Shown here: piece by piece, positions 22,216 to 24,926 of the stretch
Numbering within the stretch: the first letter of the stretch is position 1
Layout of the letters: every line of letters starts with the position of its first letter
Origin: DATCIH01 sp036507955
Lineage (GTDB): Bacteria > Bacillota > Clostridia > Clostridiales > Clostridiaceae
Assembly: GCA_036507955.1 (NCBI GenBank)
Contig: DATCIH010000151.1
Coordinates: 1-24,926 of the forward strand
Direction of reading: 5' to 3'
Length of the DNA: 24,926 nt
The notes under the pieces: generated by a model
The model's input: the letters and a program-made list of their open reading frames with translations, nothing else
Told to the model about the DNA's origin: nothing
Database searches by the model: none
Position numbers and translations under genes: made by a program

Positions 22216-23655
22216 ATGAAGGAAAATCCTGTGGTAATTAAAAATGAAGAATATGATATAGATATTGTGGATATAGGCTATGAGGGGGAAGGAATAGGAA
22301 AGTATAAAGGCTTTACTATTATAGTTCCTGGCGCTTTGGATACAGAAAAGGCAAGGGTGAAAATAGTAAAAGTAAATAAAAATCTTGCCTTTGGAAAGCT
22401 TATAAGTATCAAAATAGGTTCAAGAGATCGGGTGGAACCTATATGCAGCATATATAAAAGGTGTGGTGGCTGTCAACTTCAGCATTTGTCCTACGGGGGA
22501 CAATTAAAATACAAAAGTAAAAGAGTTAAGGAATGTATAGAAAGAATAGGGGGCATATCAGATGTAGTAATTGAACCCATAATAGCTATGGAGCATCCCT
22601 ATAATTATAGAAACAAGGTACAGCTTCCAGTAAGGAAAGAAAATGGTGAAATACAAATAGGATTTTATGCTCCAAGAAGTCATAACATAATCAACATGGA
22701 TAGCTGCTTGCTTCAAAATGATGAGGCAGAAAAGGTAATTGAAATACTTAAGGCATGGATGAAGCTTTATAATATGGAGGCCTATAACGAAGAAACAGAC
22801 GCTGGGTTAATAAGACATATAATGGTTAGAAATGCTTATAAAACTAATGAGGTAATGGTAGTTTTAGTAACCAATGAAAGAAACATTCCGAGTATTGAGG
22901 AGTTATTAATATCGCTAAAGGAAAACATCCCAAATTTAAAAAGTATTATACAAAACATTAATATCAATAAAACCAATCTTATATTAGGAAGAGAATGTGT
23001 TACACTATGGGGAAAGGATACAATATCTGACAATATAGGCTCCTTAAGCTTTAATATCTCTCCCTTATCTTTTTTTCAAGTAAACCCTATTCAAACAGAA
23101 AAGTTATACAATAAGGTTTTAGAATATGCAGACCTTAAAGGCTCAGAAACTGTTTTTGATGCTTACTGTGGGACAGGAACCATATCCCTATTTTTAGCGA
23201 AAGCTTCAAAGAAGGTTTATGGCATAGAAATAATTCCTGAAGCTATTGAAAATGCTAAGTTAAACGGAGCTGAAAATGGAATTAATAATGCAGAATTTAT
23301 AGTTGGTAAGGCAGAGGAAGCTATACCTGAGCTAATAAATAAAGGTATAATAGCAGAGGTAGTAGTTGTAGACCCACCAAGAAAGGGTTGTGAGGAAAGG
23401 CTATTAATTGAAATAGGTAAAATGGCACCTGAAAAAATCATCTATGTATCCTGCGACCCTGCTACCTTAGCAAGAGATCTGAAGATAATAGTAGGTTTTG
23501 GGTATAAGGTTACAAAGGTTCAGCCTGTGGACATGTTTCCTATGACAGCCCACGTTGAGACAGTGGTGTTGATAGAGAAGGGATTTGTAGTCGATGAAAA
23601 AACCTCTGCTACTTTGAAAAAACCTTTGCAGAAGCATGAAAAAGAGGCAAGATAG
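22216..23655 (+). CDS. rlmD: 23S rRNA (uracil-C5)-methyltransferase, RlmD/RumA type
   Basis: A 479-residue methyltransferase for C5 of uracil in 23S rRNA. Residues 1-70 are a TRAM RNA-binding domain (DIVDIGYEGEGIGKY). Cys77, Cys83, Cys86 (CSIYKRCGGCQLQH) and Cys164 should bind a 4Fe-4S cluster. The SAM site is FDAYCGTGTISLFLA, the active site VVVDPPRKGCEE, and the nucleophile is in IYVSCDPATLARDL; the C-terminal VDMFPMTAHVETVVLIEK is typical. In Firmicutes one enzyme can modify two sites (RlmCD), so the exact uracil is uncertain. ATG 22216 is chosen because GGAGG lies 5 bases upstream; the earlier ATG 22204 lacks a site. It is 38 bases from the radical SAM gene and may be co-transcribed by read-through. 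Confidence 0.92.
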   Translation: MKENPVVIKNEEYDIDIVDIGYEGEGIGKYKGFTIIVPGALDTEKARVKIVKVNKNLAFGKLISIKIGSRDRVEPICSIYKRCGGCQLQHLSYGGQLKYKSKRVKECIERIGGISDVVIEPIIAMEHPYNYRNKVQLPVRKENGEIQIGFYAPRSHNIINMDSCLLQNDEAEKVIEILKAWMKLYNMEAYNEETDAGLIRHIMVRNAYKTNEVMVVLVTNERNIPSIEELLISLKENIPNLKSIIQNININKTNLILGRECVTLWGKDTISDNIGSLSFNISPLSFFQVNPIQTEKLYNKVLEYADLKGSETVFDAYCGTGTISLFLAKASKKVYGIEIIPEAIENAKLNGAENGINNAEFIVGKAEEAIPELINKGIIAEVVVVDPPRKGCEERLLIEIGKMAPEKIIYVSCDPATLARDLKIIVGFGYKVTKVQPVDMFPMTAHVETVVLIEKGFVVDEKTSATLKKPLQKHEKEAR

Positions 23656-23690
23656 AAACAATGATTAAAGCAGAACAAAACAAGTAGTGA

Positions 23691-23715
23691 TTATTACTGG
23701 CGAAGCCAGTAATAA
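23691..23715 (+). repeat. Perfect 11-base inverted repeat after rlmD
   Basis: TTATTACTGGC (23691-23701) and GCCAGTAATAA (23705-23715) pair perfectly around a GAA triloop. No T-run follows. It may be an mRNA 3'-end stem or part of a small repeat element. Confidence 0.55.
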
Positions 23716-23734
23716 CAACGACTAACATAGAAAT

Positions 23735-23775
23735 AAGATAGGATTAAGGAGAGGTATTCCTTAATCCTATTTTCC
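23735..23775 (+). terminator. Rho-independent terminator of the rlmD transcript
   Basis: A 13-pair perfect stem (23738-23750 with 23758-23770, core ATAGGATTAAGGA), extendable by three pairs, has a 7-base loop and is followed by TTTTCC. Confidence 0.75.
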
Positions 23776-24580
23776 TGTTCCTGTTTTATTCAAGGCTAAA
23801 ACTCCAACAAAAACCAGATAAAAAAGCCAGAATAAAAGCATGATAAAACAAATAGGCAGGAAAAAATTAAGATAGAAAGCCAGATGAATCAAGGGTTAGA
23901 TAAGGATTAAGTAGAAAGGCATGAATTAAAGATTGAATAGTCGGGTGAAGGAAAAATTGAACTTTGCAGGAGAAGAAGAGGATTGAAAAGAAAGAGAAAA
24001 GGCAGGAGAAAAAATGGATTGATGCAGGAGATAAATGAAAGAAAAAGGATTGAATTAGCTTGGTATCGAATTGAAAATAAGTTGGATTTATAGTATGATT
24101 TAGAGAAGAAAATGATAGATTTAAGGAAGGATTTCAATGCAGGAGCTTAATGCCTTCTTTGTAAGACTTTCTTCAAATTTGAAAATACTTTTGCGTCCGA
24201 TGGGGTTATTATTACTGGATAGAAAGTTGGATTTGGTAGCAGGAGTTTATTCAAAGGGGACGCAGGAATGCGGGTTTGAGGGGTGCGATTTAGCAAGAGT
24301 TTATTCAATGCATCTATAGTAGAAAGAATTTTCTATAAAATATTGTTTGAGTTTTTTAAAATATGTAAATTAATGGATATATACTTGCTCTGAAGTAGAA
24401 TAATTTGATTTATCCTCACAACAGTTTTGGATTGAATACAATAGGTGAATACTGATATTATCAATGTTTACCATATAAAACTACCTTAGTTCAAAATTTA
24501 ATTTTGAGTATTACGTTGAAAATATCATTCCTTTGGAATATGGGAAGATAATAGTGAAAATATATATTCTAATAAAAAAG
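23776..24580. other. Gene-poor, partly purine-rich region with short degenerate repeats
   Basis: No convincing gene is seen in about 800 bases. From about 23800 to 24130 the plus strand is strikingly A/G-rich. GCAGGAG occurs at 23966, 24002, 24024, 24139 and 24239, with near-copies at 23856, 24262 and 24293. A 17-base near-direct repeat (AGCAGGAGTTTATTCAA at about 24238, with one change at about 24292) lies in the right part. A 60-codon frame (24137-24319, GGAAGG upstream of ATG) crosses these repeats, is unrecognised, and is probably not a gene. From 24330 to 24580 the DNA is AT-rich, with only a small palindrome (TCAAAATT/AATTTTGA at 24491-24507). Confidence 0.5.
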
Positions 24581-24589
24581 AAAAGCCTC

Positions 24590-24636
24590 AAGTCTCTCAT
24601 TTAGCCTCTAAAGGCTTAAATGAGAGACTTTTATAT
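24590..24636. terminator. Long hairpin, probably a bidirectional terminator
   Basis: Outer arms 24590-24603 and 24617-24630 (AAGTCTCTCATTTA/TAAATGAGAGACTT) pair over 14 bases. An inner GCCT/AGGC stem closes a CTAA loop, with a single unpaired T. A T-rich tail follows on the right. An A-run precedes it on the left, so it could also stop leftward transcription. Confidence 0.7.
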
Positions 24637-24735
24637 TAGCCCATATAAAATTATTAAACTCTTTAATTAACCTATGATTCCTACCTTAAAATCTGTACAG
24701 AGTGTTCATGTTATCCCTATGTGTTAGGATAGTTG

Positions 24736-24779
24736 TCGTAGAGAAAATATAAGTATAGTATAAAGTATAGACTCTACGA
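24736..24779 (+). promoter_or_regulatory. Inverted repeat upstream of the right-edge gene
   Basis: TCGTAGAG (24736-24743) and CTCTACGA (24772-24779) are perfect inverted copies 28 bases apart, with AAGTATAG repeated between them (24751 and 24763 regions). TATAGT or TAGTAT in the middle could be a -10. It may be an operator or an element end. Confidence 0.35.
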
Positions 24780-24794
24780 GAGGAAAAATATAGT

Positions 24795-24926
24795 ATGGGA
24801 AATAAAGCTTGGTATACATCAGAAGCAAGAAAAGAAATACTTGATAGAGTAACCGGTCAGGGGAAAGAAAGTGTATTAAAAGTATCTATCGATAAAAAGA
24901 TAAACAAAGGTACTATCTATAAATGG
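24795..24926 (+). CDS. Helix-turn-helix, transposase-like protein (partial, 5' end)
   Basis: An open frame of 44 codons from ATG 24795 runs off the window end, with AGAGGA upstream. It begins MGNKAWYTSEARKEIL and reaches KINKGTIYKW. The pattern 'YTSEARKEILDRV', a short linker, then 'GTIYKW' is like the N-terminal helix-turn-helix of IS3-type transposase OrfA or related DNA-binding proteins (compare the usual TIY-W recognition helix). With only 44 residues the family cannot be fixed, and an ordinary regulator is possible. Confidence 0.6.
   Translation, partial: MGNKAWYTSEARKEILDRVTGQGKESVLKVSIDKKINKGTIYKW

Noticed and set aside
23907..24137. 76-residue leftward frame rich in Phe, Leu and Ser
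   Set aside because: This composition is simply the complement of the purine-rich tract; no ribosome binding site or family pattern.
24137..24319. 60-residue open frame with a ribosome-binding-like GGAAGG
   Set aside because: It is built over short direct repeats, resembles no family I know, and lies in a gene-poor region; not convincing as a gene.
1..24926. CRISPR arrays, rRNA and tRNA genes
   Set aside because: No regularly spaced repeats and no tRNA or rRNA signatures were seen on reading through the window.

Overview
The window is AT-rich, gene-dense Firmicute DNA of Clostridium type. Genes are tightly packed, ribosome binding sites are strong (AGGAGG-like), and TTG/GTG starts occur. 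The gene content fits a strict anaerobe: a flavodiiron O2/NO scavenger, a ferredoxin-like aldo/keto reductase, DUF1540 and DUF554 proteins, and a radical SAM peptide-modifying enzyme. All calls come from reading the sequence; no database search was run.

Left edge (1-4000). A leftward gene, cut by the window end, has a promoter carrying two LexA-type (SOS) boxes. It abuts the 3' remnant of a sialate O-acetylesterase gene. A sugar operon follows: a hydroxypyruvate-isomerase-like TIM barrel, an aldose-1-epimerase-like protein and a lactonase-type beta-propeller. A DedA membrane protein with its own promoter ends at two hairpins.

4065-8484. A polysaccharide-deacetylase-like protein, a metallo-beta-lactamase-fold hydrolase and an SRAP/YedK-type abasic-site protein form one cluster. 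The SRAP protein lacks the internal segment that normally holds the NAR motif. A promoter inside the end of the SRAP gene then drives a uronate/hexose set: SDR mannonate/fructuronate oxidoreductase, KdgF-like cupin and mannose-6-phosphate isomerase, closed by a strong terminator.

8579-14647. A potABCD polyamine-type ABC transporter is followed, with 12-base gaps, by a D-aminoacylase-like amidohydrolase and surE. A bidirectional terminator is shared with the convergent flavodiiron gene.

14659-20002. A class F flavodiiron protein (diiron/flavodoxin core, short-spaced rubredoxin and NAD(P)H:rubredoxin reductase in one chain) is divergent from an unknown membrane-anchored protein and a ferredoxin-like aldo/keto reductase. 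A DUF554 membrane protein follows.

20086-23655. A double DUF1540 protein is followed by the most interesting locus. This is a 68-residue lipoprotein with repeated Lys-Tyr-Gly-Pro-Pro motifs, then a SPASM-type radical SAM enzyme. It resembles the poorly understood 'rSAM/lipoprotein' pairs known from Bacteroidetes. The spacer between them holds a decayed copy of the lipoprotein gene's ends and a hairpin. An RlmD-type rRNA methyltransferase follows.

23656-24926. About 1.1 kb holds no convincing gene. It contains hairpins, a purine-rich tract with scattered GCAGGAG motifs and a long terminator stem, and ends at the start of a helix-turn-helix, transposase-like gene cut by the window edge.
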